A stretch of DNA of 64,000 nt from Actinoallomurus purpureus (GTDB lineage: Bacteria > Actinomycetota > Actinomycetes > Streptosporangiales > Streptosporangiaceae). The stretch lies in contig NZ_JAMXMY010000003.1 in the NCBI RefSeq assembly GCF_024055795.1, forward strand, positions 124,001-188,000, given 5' to 3'. The stretch's first letter is position 1, and every line of letters starts with the position of its first letter. Both the position numbers and the translations under genes were made by a program. Below are positions 50,881-59,545 of this stretch, one piece after another. The notes beneath the pieces were generated by a model. That model had not been told where the DNA came from. It saw nothing but the letters and a program-made list of their open reading frames with translations, and did no database searches.

Positions 50881-51759
50881 TCACATTACGGTGCCTGGAC
50901 GCGCAGACCTCCACACGTGGGCGGTACGGTCCGCCTCCCGGCGGCCCTGCTCACGACCCGCGTGCGCCGTCGCCTCCCGGATGGACGGGTCGAGCGGGTT
51001 GGGGCCCATCGCGGCGACGGACGCCTCGTCCGGGTGGACGACCACGACCGTGGAGCCCCGGCGTCTGAGCTCTTCGACCTCTTCCTTGAGGCCGCCCCAC
51101 GGGGGGCTCGGGGCGTCGGCCGGTGTCGGAGAGAGGATCAGAATGCGGTCGTAGCCCAAGGTCAGGTCGGCGTTCTCGCTGGATCGGACGCCGCCGTCGA
51201 CGTAGCGGCGGCCGTCGATGGAGACCGGCGGCCAGATCCCGGGGACGGCGCAGCTGGCCGCCACCGCGTCGACCAGATTCACGGCGGACTCAGGATCGAA
51301 GATCCGCCGCTCACCGGTCTCCGCGTCGACGGCGGTGATGGCGACCGGGCGGTCCGGCCATTCGGATGACGGCAGGCGCGAGGCGACGGCCTCTCGTCGT
51401 GCCTTCTCCGGGACCGTGGGAACGTCCAGTGCCCAGGCGCCGATACGGCGACGGATCTCGAGAACGTCCTCTGTGCCCGCGATGATCTTCCCGAGGGTGG
51501 CGGCGTAGGTCGTGAGGTCGAGGTTCGCGGGGATCTCCCTGGCCTGGAGGGCGGGCTCGACCTGTCGCCGGAACAGATCCTCCATCGGCAGGCCGCTGCT
51601 CACCTGGGCCGCGACGGCGGATCCGGCCGACGTTCCCACGATCAGGTCGGCGCCCCGCACGTCGACACCGGCGTCGGTCAGGCCGGTGAGCACGCCTGTC
51701 TCCCAGGCGATCCCCGCCAGACCGCCACCACCGAGAACCAGGGCCCGTCGTATCGTCAT
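50881..51759 (-). CDS. patatin-like phospholipase
   Basis: 292 aa with the oxyanion loop LVLGGGGLAGIAW, nucleophile Ser in IVGTSAGSAVAAQ and catalytic Asp in YVDGGVRSSENADL, so the Ser-Asp dyad is complete. It probably acts on acyl lipids in the cytosol. No signal peptide. The start could be 51759 (MTIRRALVLGGGG) or 51792; neither ribosome site is strong. Confidence 0.88.
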   Translation of the reverse strand: MTIRRALVLGGGGLAGIAWETGVLTGLTDAGVDVRGADLIVGTSAGSAVAAQVSSGLPMEDLFRRQVEPALQAREIPANLDLTTYAATLGKIIAGTEDVLEIRRRIGAWALDVPTVPEKARREAVASRLPSSEWPDRPVAITAVDAETGERRIFDPESAVNLVDAVAASCAVPGIWPPVSIDGRRYVDGGVRSSENADLTLGYDRILILSPTPADAPSPPWGGLKEEVEELRRRGSTVVVVHPDEASVAAMGPNPLDPSIREATAHAGREQGRREADRTAHVWRSARPGTVM

Positions 51760-51898
51760 GGCCCTGAGGCTAACTTCTTTGGTGGTCTCCATGATCAGGC
51801 GGAGCTTGGCGACCTGCTCGTCGTAGGTGTCAGGAGGCGCGCCGGAACATCGCCGGACGGTGAACGAATCTCACGTTCGCGTACCGCCCGGCGAAGGG

Positions 51899-52216
51899 TC
51901 AAGTAAAGAAGATCCGCTCCTGGGTGATGGGATAACCGGCCTTCGCGAACGCGGCGACCATGGGCGTGTTCGTCACATCGGTGTCGGCCAGGATGCGTTC
52001 GGCTCCCTGGCAGGCCAGGAGATGGGTGCATTCGGCGAGGAGGTCGAAGGCGTAGCCGTGGCCCCGCTGTTCGGGCACGACGCCGATGAGGCCGACGACC
52101 GGTGCGGTGTGGTTACGGGTCGGGACGACGAGCCCCACGAGGTCACCGCCGGGCGTGTACGCCAGCCGCCACCATTCGCGGGGGCTCTCACCGGGTGCCC
52201 TGTCTCGGGCGTCCAT
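51899..52216 (-). pseudogene. GNAT acetyltransferase, C-terminal half only
   Basis: Contains WWRLAYTPGGDLVGLVVPTRNHTAPVVGLIGVVPEQRGHGYAFDLLAECTHLLACQGAERILADTDVTNTPMVAAFAKAGY, that is, the acetyl-CoA loop (VVPEQRGHGYA) and downstream helix of a GNAT domain. Relatives carry about 150 more residues before this. The missing N-terminus lies where the MoxR gene begins at 52278. It may still be expressed as a short protein, hence moderate confidence. Confidence 0.6.
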
Positions 52217-52277
52217 CCGTTTTCCGGGGCGGATGGGATAGGTTCGAACGCGATTCGGTCCGTTTCCTGGAGCGCAG

Positions 52278-53147
52278 ATGACCTTCACCTCGCCCGCCGA
52301 CGTCCGTGAGCGTCTCGCGGCCGTGGACTACCTGGCCGACGACGCGATCGCGACGACCGTCTACCTCGCCGCCGCGCTCGGCAAGCCGCTGCTGGTCGAG
52401 GGCCCGGCCGGGGTGGGCAAGACGGAGCTGGCCAAGGCCGTCGCCGCGATCACGGACGCCCGCCTCGTACGGCTCCAGTGCTACGAGGGCCTCGACGAGC
52501 CGCGCGCCCTGTACGAGTGGAACTACAAGAAACAGCTGCTGCGCATCCAGGCGGCCGGCGACCAGTCGTGGAACGCCACCCACGACGACATCTTCACCGA
52601 GGAGTTCCTGCTGGAACGCCCGCTGCTGACCGCGATCCGGCGTACCGATCCGACGGTGCTGCTGATCGACGAGATGGACAAGGCGGACGTCGAGGTGGAG
52701 GGGCTGCTCCTGGAGGTGCTGTCGGACTTCCAGGTGACCATCCCCGAGCTGGGCACGATCACGGCGGCGCGTCGGCCGTTCGTCGTCCTCACCTCCAACG
52801 CGACCCGCGAGCTGTCCGAGGCGCTCAAGCGGCGCTGCCTCTACCTGCACCTCGACTACCCGTCCACCGAACGCGAGCGCGACATCGTACGGGCCCGCGT
52901 GCCCGGCATCGACGAGGCGCTCGCGGCCCGGCTCGCGCAGGTCGTGGCGATGCTGCGGGAGCTGGAACTGAAGAAGGCGCCCTCCATCGCCGAGACCCTC
53001 GACTGGGCCCGTACTCTCCTGGCACTCGGCCTCGACCGGCTCGACGGGGAAGCGATCGCCGCGACGCTCGGCGTCGTCCTCAAACACCACTCCGACCACG
53101 AACGCGCGCTCAAGGAGGTCGTCCACGGCGATGCCCGTGCTCGGTGA
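52278..53147 (+). CDS. MoxR-family AAA+ ATPase
   Basis: 289 aa: Walker A VEGPAGVGKTELAKA, Walker B VLLIDEMDKAD, sensor-1 FVVLTSNATRELSEALKRRCLYLHLDYP with Arg finger. The CoxD-like subgroup works with a CoxE-type VWA protein as a chaperone that inserts or matures cofactors. The VWA gene follows on the same strand after 73 bp. Confidence 0.92.
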   Translation: MTFTSPADVRERLAAVDYLADDAIATTVYLAAALGKPLLVEGPAGVGKTELAKAVAAITDARLVRLQCYEGLDEPRALYEWNYKKQLLRIQAAGDQSWNATHDDIFTEEFLLERPLLTAIRRTDPTVLLIDEMDKADVEVEGLLLEVLSDFQVTIPELGTITAARRPFVVLTSNATRELSEALKRRCLYLHLDYPSTERERDIVRARVPGIDEALAARLAQVVAMLRELELKKAPSIAETLDWARTLLALGLDRLDGEAIAATLGVVLKHHSDHERALKEVVHGDARAR

Positions 53148-53220
53148 GACCCAGGAGCGTGAGGGTGTCCGATGGGATCCGTGGCGTGATGACGCCGTCG
53201 GCTGAGATCCGGGAGTCCTG

Positions 53221-54582
53221 ATGGCGCTGCTGGACCGGCACCTGGGTTTCCTCACGGCGCTGCGGGAGGCGGGCCTGCCCGTGTCGCTCGCCGAAGGGCT
53301 GGACGCCGTCGACGCCCTGGCCGCCATCGATCTGACCGAGCGTGAGTCGCTTCGCGCGGCGTACGCGGCCACCCTCGTCAAGCGGCACGCGCACCGTGAG
53401 GCATTCGACACGCTCTTCGACCTGTGGTTCCCGCGGGTGACCGGCAGCCCCGAGACGGCACGGGAGCGCCCCGCGTACGACGACCCGGAGGTGCGGCGGC
53501 TCCGTGACGAGCTGAGCCGGCTCCTGCTGGAGGGAGACGAGAACGCCCTGCGCGACTTCGCCCGCGAGGCCGTCGGCGCGTACGGCCGAGGCCCGGGCGG
53601 AAGCGGGGCCGGCGGGAACGGCCAGTGGTTCTCCTTCCAGGTGCTGCGAACGCTGTCCCCGGAGACGCTCATGGCCGGGCTGCTGGCCGCCGTGCTGACC
53701 TCACGTGGAGGCCTCGACGAGAAGGTCGCCCGCCGGACGTTCGTGCGCCGCGTCGAACGCTTCGAGAGGTTCGTCGCCGAGGACATACGGCGGCGGATCG
53801 CCGAGGACAGCGGCGCGGAGAAGATCGCGCGCAGCACCGTACGGCCGCCGCTGGAGCAGGTCGACTTCCTGCGGGCGACGCGCGCGGACCTGACCGCGAT
53901 CCGGCGGGAGATCCAACCGCTCGCCCGGAGACTGGCCGCGCGTCTCGCCCATCGCCGGCGGCACGGCGGGCGCGGACGGCTGGACTTTCGCAGGACCGTG
54001 CGCGCGTCACTGTCGACGGGCGGCGTCCCGCTGACCACGCACCACCGGCCGCCGCGCCCGCACAAGCCCGAGCTCGTCGTGCTGTGCGACGCCAGCGACT
54101 CGGTCTCCTCCTTCGCGCACTTCACGCTGTTGCTGACGTACGCGCTCCGCGAGCAGTTCGCCCGGGTGCGGGCGTTCGCGTTCATCGACGATCTGGACGA
54201 GATCACCAGCTTCTTCGCACCCGGCGCCGACGTGGTGGAGGCGATGACGAGGATGACCCGCGAGGCGCGGCTGGTCTGGGTCAGCGGGCACAGTGACTAT
54301 GGGCGCGCGTTCGGGGTGTTCGAGGACCGGTACGCGGACGCGATCACGCCCAAGACGGCTCTGTTGATCCTCGGGGACGCCCGCAGTAACTACGGGGCGC
54401 TGAACCTCGACGCCGTACGACGGCTGGCCGGGCGGGCGCGGCATGCGTACTGGCTCAACCCCGAGCCCGTCGCGGACTGGGACTCCGGCGACTCGGCCGC
54501 CTCGGCGTACGGCGCGGTGGTGCCGATGCGCGAATGCCGCAACCTCACCCAGCTGACGGACTTCATCGAGTCGCTCGCCTGA
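53221..54582 (+). CDS. CoxE-like VWA-domain protein
   Basis: 453 aa. N-terminal helical region (LLDRHLGFLTALREAGLPVSLAEGLDAVDAL), then VWA domain with MIDAS residues in VVLCDASDSVSSFAHFTLLLTYAL (DxSxS) and LLILGDARSNYG. Typical partner of a MoxR ATPase. The protein is cytosolic. The target enzyme is not encoded in view. Confidence 0.9.
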   Translation: MALLDRHLGFLTALREAGLPVSLAEGLDAVDALAAIDLTERESLRAAYAATLVKRHAHREAFDTLFDLWFPRVTGSPETARERPAYDDPEVRRLRDELSRLLLEGDENALRDFAREAVGAYGRGPGGSGAGGNGQWFSFQVLRTLSPETLMAGLLAAVLTSRGGLDEKVARRTFVRRVERFERFVAEDIRRRIAEDSGAEKIARSTVRPPLEQVDFLRATRADLTAIRREIQPLARRLAARLAHRRRHGGRGRLDFRRTVRASLSTGGVPLTTHHRPPRPHKPELVVLCDASDSVSSFAHFTLLLTYALREQFARVRAFAFIDDLDEITSFFAPGADVVEAMTRMTREARLVWVSGHSDYGRAFGVFEDRYADAITPKTALLILGDARSNYGALNLDAVRRLAGRARHAYWLNPEPVADWDSGDSAASAYGAVVPMRECRNLTQLTDFIESLA

Positions 54583-54640
54583 CGGCCAGGCCCTTGATCC
54601 CCTGACCTCCGGGAACGCCGGTAGCCGACTGGCTCCAGCT

Positions 54641-54853
54641 CGTGTACGCGCGGCTCCAGCGGGCTGCGGAGGGCTGACGTGACGCGTCCGGCGCGGGCCG
54701 TGTCCGGGGGCGGGCGCGGGCCGGCCGTGGCGGGGCCGGGAAGAGATGCTGTGGCCGGCTGGGCCGCAAAGAGATGCAGTGACCGTCCGGGGGCGGGCGC
54801 GGGTCCGCTGCGGCTGGCGTACCCGCGGTTCCAGCGGGCCGAAAAGGGCTGAC
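54641..54853 (+). repeat. diverged direct repeats in a 328-bp non-coding gap
   Basis: The gap 54583-54910 has no gene. Two copies of a block ending GGGCTGAC(G/C)TG lie at about 54644 and 54819, TCCGGGGGCGGGCGCGGG occurs at 54702 and 54785, and AAGAGATGC occurs twice (54741, 54769). Function unknown. Confidence 0.65.
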
Positions 54854-54910
54854 CTGCTTCGGCGGGCCGGATCCGGGGTTTGGGATCCCCTCGGCGGGTA
54901 GGCGGCCAGC

Positions 54911-55999
54911 ATGGACGTTACTTTCCTCAAGTCGTTGTACGACAGCCCGGGACCGTTCGCCTCCGTATACCTCGACATGAGACGGGCCAGGGAAGACGCC
55001 CCGAAGGTCATCGAGCTGCGCCGCCGGGCGCGGCAGCGGGAGCTGGCCGAGCAGGGAGCCCCGCCCGCGACGATCGAGGCGATCGCGCGGATCGTCGACG
55101 AGGAGAACACCCGGCGCGAGTCCGGCACCCTCGCGGTGTTCGCGGCGGGCGGTGAGGCCGTCCACTACGAGGTCCTGCCCGGCGCGCCGCTGGCCGAACT
55201 GGCCCGGTACGCCCCGCTTCCGCACGTCAAGCCGCTGCTGGCGCAGCGCGGGCAGCCGATCGCCTACCTGGCGGCCACCGTCGACCGGCTCGGCGGGGAG
55301 ATCACCTGCGTGTCGCGGGACGGCGCACGCCGGACGATCGGCGTCAAGCCCGACGAGGACTTCCCGGTGCGCAAGACGAAGGCCGGTGACATGTTCCGGC
55401 AGGACAAGCAGCAGCGGGCCGCCGAGGAGGTCTGGCGGACCAACGCCAAGAAGGTCGCCCACGCGATCGTCGCGGCCGCCGACGACTGCGGCGCCGACGT
55501 CGCTGTGCTGGCCGGAGACGTCCGTGCCCGCACCGCCGTCCAGGAGGAGCTGCCGGAACACCTCCAGGCACGTCTGATCGACGTGGGAGGGGCCGGGCCC
55601 GCGCTGGACGACGAGATCGCCCGCGCCGTCGAGCTCAAGCGCCATGAGCAGCTCACGTCACTGCTGAGCCGGTTCGAGGAGCAGCTCACCAAGAAGGGCC
55701 GCGCGGTCGAAGGCCTGGACGGCGTGACGGACGCGCTGCGTAAGGGCCAGGTCGCCTGCCTGTTCCTGGAGGACCGGCCCGAGTCGTCGACCACCGTGTG
55801 GACCGGGCCTCAGCCGACCGAGCTGGCGACCTCGGCCGATCACCTGCGGGAGCTCGGCGTCGCCGACCCCGTCGAGGACCTGGCCGACGCCGCTCTCATC
55901 CGGGCGCTGGCCGGCACCGACGGGGACCTGGTGCTCCTGCCGCCGGAGTCGCTGCGAGCCGAGTCCGGGGTGGGAGCCCTGCTGCGGTACGTGGAGTGA
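54911..55999 (+). CDS. Rv2629-like archaeo-eukaryotic release-factor-related protein (BaeRF family 2)
   Basis: 362 aa. MDVTFLKSLYDSPGPFASVYLDMRRAREDAPKVIELRRRA start, then IDVGGAGPALDD and the C-terminal eRF1-like fold (DGVTDALRKGQVACLFLEDRPESSTTVWTGPQPTELATS). Length and order match mycobacterial Rv2629. These proteins resemble eRF1/Vms1 and are suspected in ribosome rescue or dormancy stress; function is unproven. Confidence 0.87.
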   Translation: MDVTFLKSLYDSPGPFASVYLDMRRAREDAPKVIELRRRARQRELAEQGAPPATIEAIARIVDEENTRRESGTLAVFAAGGEAVHYEVLPGAPLAELARYAPLPHVKPLLAQRGQPIAYLAATVDRLGGEITCVSRDGARRTIGVKPDEDFPVRKTKAGDMFRQDKQQRAAEEVWRTNAKKVAHAIVAAADDCGADVAVLAGDVRARTAVQEELPEHLQARLIDVGGAGPALDDEIARAVELKRHEQLTSLLSRFEEQLTKKGRAVEGLDGVTDALRKGQVACLFLEDRPESSTTVWTGPQPTELATSADHLRELGVADPVEDLADAALIRALAGTDGDLVLLPPESLRAESGVGALLRYVE

Positions 56000-56103
56000 G
56001 CGGGACACCGGTGCCGTCGCCGTCTTTGAGGGAACGGCGCACCTGCTGGAGGAGCTCGACGACAGCCCGCTCGCGAAGTGATCCGGAAACCCCCGGGTAG
56101 GCG

Positions 56104-56144
56104 GGGCGTCGCCCGGCCGGCGGACGGTCGAGCCGGGCGACGCC
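56104..56144. terminator. bidirectional terminator hairpin
   Basis: Perfect 12-bp stem GGCGTCGCCCGG / CCGGGCGACGCC with a 17-nt loop, centred between the convergent stops at 55999 and 56150. Confidence 0.7.
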
Positions 56145-56149
56145 GTGCG

Positions 56150-57841
56150 TCACGGCAGGAGCGTGTCCAGGAACGTGTTACTGAACACGCGGTTCGGGTC
56201 GTAGCCGTTGAGCGTGGTCCGCGCGGCGTCGAAGCCGTCGCCGGCCGCCTGGCCCGCGTTCACGGCGTTGCGGATGGTGGTCGTGAGCATGGTCGTGTCG
56301 GCCCACGCGGCACTGCTCGTGACCGCCCACGCCTTGGACCACTCGGGCCGCACGGTCGCGTACGAGCCGGTGTAGTTGGAGAAGATCCACTGCTCCATCT
56401 CGCGGTAGAACGCGTTGCACTGGGGCGTGCCGGGGATGGTCCCCATGTCGAGCCAGACGCACACGTCCCATTCGGGGTGGTCCGGGCGGGGCCGCACGGA
56501 GGACAGCTGCGGCGTGACGGCGCCACTGACCTCTGACTCGGACGGCTGGTCCAGGCCGGTCACGCGGATCTCGATCGGGCCGTTCATCGGATACTGGCCC
56601 TGCGCCTTGTACGCGTTGATCCGCGAGACGTACTGGTTGTAGAACTCGCTGACCACCCGCTGGATGTTCGCCCGCGCGGTGAGGACGGCGTACCCGGCCT
56701 CGACGATCCGCAGCGTGGTCGGCTGGACGTACAGCAGGGTGTTCTTGGACCAGCCCCAGATGTCCCACGTGCCGGTCGTGATCAGTCCCGAGCCGACGAT
56801 CGACATCTCGAGGTTCTCGAACGATGGGGTGACCGACACGTCCCCGCCCACGATCTGCGCGATGAAGTCGGACTGCTGCTGGTTGATGAAGTTCGCGAAC
56901 GTGTAGTTGTACGGACTGTCCACCTGCTTGGACAGGGCCGGCTTGGTCGGGCTGAGCGTCCACAGCTTGATCCACGGGACGGTCGTGAACGGGAACCAGA
57001 TCACCTCGATCCGCCCGCACCCGTTGAGGAGGCTCGCGAACGAGTTCGACCCCGCGGTGGCCGGCGCGGCGAAGACGTCGGTCACCTGGAGGTCGAACCG
57101 GCTCTGGCAGCGCAGGCGCTGGTCGGCGCCCACCTCCAGGGTGACCTCGGTGACGAACGCCCGGCCGAGGTGGGCCAGGAACGCCTTCATGGCGGGATCG
57201 GTCCGGGTGAACGTCTTCAGGGTGAACGCGCCGCCGCTCCAGACGACGGCGGTCAGGGACCGGATGAGGTTGCTCAGCGAGCCGTAGCTCGTCCCGGCGA
57301 GCCGGCTCTCGCCCTGGGCGGGGATGGCCGAGCCGTGCGCGTTGATCGCGAGGACGCCGCCGAGCGTGATGTCCCCGGGCGCCGGGATGGCGGCGAACCC
57401 CAGGCCGGCCGTCTCCAGCGTGGCGAGCAGGGTGTCCATCGTGACGCCGGTCTGCGCGGTGACCGTCGATGAGCCGACGCTGACGGACGTCAGGTGCTGT
57501 GTCGTGTCGACGAGGATGACCTTGCTGACGTCCGCGCCGTTCGGTACGAGGATCGGCGACCAGTTGTGTCCCATGCCCTTGGGCCGGACGCGGTAGCCGT
57601 TCTGCTGCGCCCAGTTCGCGACGGCCACCACGTCGGCGGGGGTGTTCGGCGCGCAGGTCAGGGCGGCTTCGACCGTGATCTCTTCGGACCAGTTCTGGTA
57701 GGCCTGCCGGTAGAGCGGCAGGGGGAAGCCGGGCAGGGTGTCGGCGCGGGCGGGGATCCGGAACGCCGGAACCCAGGTGAGGACGGCCGCACCGGCGGCC
57801 GCGAACAGGCCGCGGCGGGAGAGGTGGGACGGGGAATCCAT
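56150..57841 (-). CDS. secreted FAD-linked cholesterol oxidase (class II, VAO family)
   Basis: 563 aa. Tat signal (SRRGLFAAAGAAVLTWVPAFRIPARA), PCMH FAD-binding domain (VAVANWAQQNGYRVRPKGMGHNWSPI, where the His is the candidate covalent FAD link) and a cholesterol-oxidase substrate-binding domain (NGCGRIEVIWFPFTTVPWIKLWTLSPTKP). Oxidises and isomerises cholesterol to cholest-4-en-3-one. ATG 57841. Divergent from the phospholipase C-like gene; a sterol-active set may extend to the flavin monooxygenase. The exact sterol is not proven. Confidence 0.88.
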   Translation of the reverse strand: MDSPSHLSRRGLFAAAGAAVLTWVPAFRIPARADTLPGFPLPLYRQAYQNWSEEITVEAALTCAPNTPADVVAVANWAQQNGYRVRPKGMGHNWSPILVPNGADVSKVILVDTTQHLTSVSVGSSTVTAQTGVTMDTLLATLETAGLGFAAIPAPGDITLGGVLAINAHGSAIPAQGESRLAGTSYGSLSNLIRSLTAVVWSGGAFTLKTFTRTDPAMKAFLAHLGRAFVTEVTLEVGADQRLRCQSRFDLQVTDVFAAPATAGSNSFASLLNGCGRIEVIWFPFTTVPWIKLWTLSPTKPALSKQVDSPYNYTFANFINQQQSDFIAQIVGGDVSVTPSFENLEMSIVGSGLITTGTWDIWGWSKNTLLYVQPTTLRIVEAGYAVLTARANIQRVVSEFYNQYVSRINAYKAQGQYPMNGPIEIRVTGLDQPSESEVSGAVTPQLSSVRPRPDHPEWDVCVWLDMGTIPGTPQCNAFYREMEQWIFSNYTGSYATVRPEWSKAWAVTSSAAWADTTMLTTTIRNAVNAGQAAGDGFDAARTTLNGYDPNRVFSNTFLDTLLP

Positions 57842-58021
57842 GGGGCGCTCCCGGGGGGAGCGGCGGCCCGGGTCGCCGGACCGCCGGAAAGCAGGGAGGA
57901 GTCGGCGGGGGCCGCCGAGAGCACCCCGCCGGAGTGACTTGGCCGCAGGTGCGGCCGGAGCCGTCAGTGAGCACGAGCGTCAACGCTTGCGCTGGTTATA
58001 CGGCGCTCAGCATCATTTGGT

Positions 58022-58035
58022 CAAGCATTTGCTTG
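58022..58035. promoter_or_regulatory. inverted repeat in the divergent cholesterol oxidase/phosphoesterase region
   Basis: CAAGCA-TT-TGCTTG sits in the relatively AT-rich 298-bp gap between the two gene starts (57842-58139). It could be an operator. I could not assign promoters with confidence. Confidence 0.45.
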
Positions 58036-58139
58036 GTAGAAGTGCGACTGTCCGGAACCGGCCTCCCGATCGGCCGTTCGCGGCCGGATCAAGCCGTCAT
58101 ACTCGCCTCGGCACCGGGTCATGACGCTGGGAGGCGACG

Positions 58140-59426
58140 GTGGGCGAGGTCAGCCGACGCGGGTTCATCGCCGGGACGGCGGGGGCGGTGGCGGCGGGCG
58201 TCGTCGCGGCCGAGCCCCTCACCGAGGGCCGGGCCGAGGCGGCCACGGGACTGCCCGCGCCGGAGCGGTCGGGCATCGACCACATCGTCGTGGTCATGAT
58301 GGAGAACCGCTCCTTCGACCACTACCTCGGCTGGCTGCCGGGCGCGGACGGCCGGCAGGCCGGGCTGACGTACGCCGACCGCGACGGCGTGACGCACGAG
58401 ACGCACCACCTGACCGCGCCGCACGGCTGCGGTTTCCACGACCCGGACCATTCGTACGAGGGCGGCCGGGTCGAGCTGAACGGCGGGGCGTGCGACGGCT
58501 GGCTGCGCGCCGGCGGGAACGACCTGCTGTCCATCGGCTACTACGAGGCCGCCGACCTGGGGTTCTACGGCCGTGCCGCACGCGACTGGACCGTCTGCGA
58601 CCGCTACTTCGCCGCCATGATGGGCCCGACGTTCCCCAACCGGTTCTTCCTGCACGCCGCCCAGACCGATCGGCGTACGACGTCGGTGGAGAAGCTCGCC
58701 ACCATGCCGACGATCTGGGACAGGCTCGCCGCCAAGGGCGTCAAGGGCCGCTATTACTACAGCGACGTGCCGTACACCGCGCTGTGGGGGACGCGGTATC
58801 TCGGCATCAGCCGTCCGATCGCGGAGTTCTACGCGGCGGCCGCGACCGGCACGCTTCCGGCGGTCTCGTTCGTGGAGCCCGGCTTCCTCGGCGAGGCGGT
58901 GCCCGGCCTGTCCGAGGACGAGCACCCGCTCGCCGACATCCGGCTCGGCCAGCACTTCCTGGGAAAGGTGCACGACGCGGTCGTGAGCGGTCCCGACTGG
59001 TCCCGTACGGTGCTGGTCATCACGTACGACGAGTGGGGCGGGTTCTTCGACCACGTCGCTCCGCCCGCCGGCCCCGACCCGGACCCGGACCTCGGCGCCG
59101 GCCTGCGCGGCTTCCGGGTGCCCTGCGTGGTCGTCTCGCCGCGGGCCCGGCGCGGCCACGTGGCGCATCGTGTCTACGACCACACGTCGATCCTGAAGAT
59201 GATCGAGTGGCGGTTCGGCCTCGCCCCGCTGACCGTACGGGACGCGGCGGCGCGCAACCTGGCCGAGGTCCTCGACTTCACGAGGCGGCCACGGCTGAAG
59301 GTCCCGCGGTACGACGTCCCGCGCCCGCTGACGTTCGGCTGCATCCTGCCCGACCACGCCCATGCCGGAGAGGACTGGGCGGACCTCGCCGCGCTCGCCC
59401 GGCACCGCGGCTACGCCACGCCCTGA
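58140..59426 (+). CDS. Tat-exported phosphoesterase (phospholipase C/acid phosphatase superfamily)
   Basis: 428 aa. Twin-arginine signal (VSRRGFIAGTAGAVAAGVVAA), then HIVVVMMENRSFDHYLGWL with the metal-binding Glu/Asn of this family, MMGPTFPNRFFLHAAQT, LVITYDEWGGFFDHVAPP and TSILKMIEWRFGL. These are the hallmarks of nonspecific phospholipase C enzymes of mycobacteria and Streptomyces. GTG 58140 follows GGGAGG. It may release phosphate or diacylglycerol outside the cell. Confidence 0.88.
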   Translation: MGEVSRRGFIAGTAGAVAAGVVAAEPLTEGRAEAATGLPAPERSGIDHIVVVMMENRSFDHYLGWLPGADGRQAGLTYADRDGVTHETHHLTAPHGCGFHDPDHSYEGGRVELNGGACDGWLRAGGNDLLSIGYYEAADLGFYGRAARDWTVCDRYFAAMMGPTFPNRFFLHAAQTDRRTTSVEKLATMPTIWDRLAAKGVKGRYYYSDVPYTALWGTRYLGISRPIAEFYAAAATGTLPAVSFVEPGFLGEAVPGLSEDEHPLADIRLGQHFLGKVHDAVVSGPDWSRTVLVITYDEWGGFFDHVAPPAGPDPDPDLGAGLRGFRVPCVVVSPRARRGHVAHRVYDHTSILKMIEWRFGLAPLTVRDAAARNLAEVLDFTRRPRLKVPRYDVPRPLTFGCILPDHAHAGEDWADLAALARHRGYATP

Positions 59427-59440
59427 GGGACCGCCCTTCG

Positions 59441-59545
59441 GGTGGCTCGGGTAGGTGCGGCGTGGGTCAGGCGGAGGACAGGACGCGTTCAGATGGGAGA
59501 TCGGGCGGCTCGGGTAGGTGCGGCGTGGCTCAGGCGGAGGACAGG
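59441..59545 (-). repeat. 42-bp direct repeat at the 3' end of the monooxygenase gene
   Basis: Copies at 59441-59482 and 59504-59545 differ at two positions and repeat with a 63-bp period. The right copy includes the last five codons and stop of the monooxygenase (LSSA), so a second LSSA-stop exists downstream. Confidence 0.85.

Noticed and set aside
52278-54582. MoxR-VWA pair as a ternary conflict system
   Set aside because: No third VMAP-like or effector gene is adjacent; the proteins fit the ordinary CoxD/CoxE-like group.
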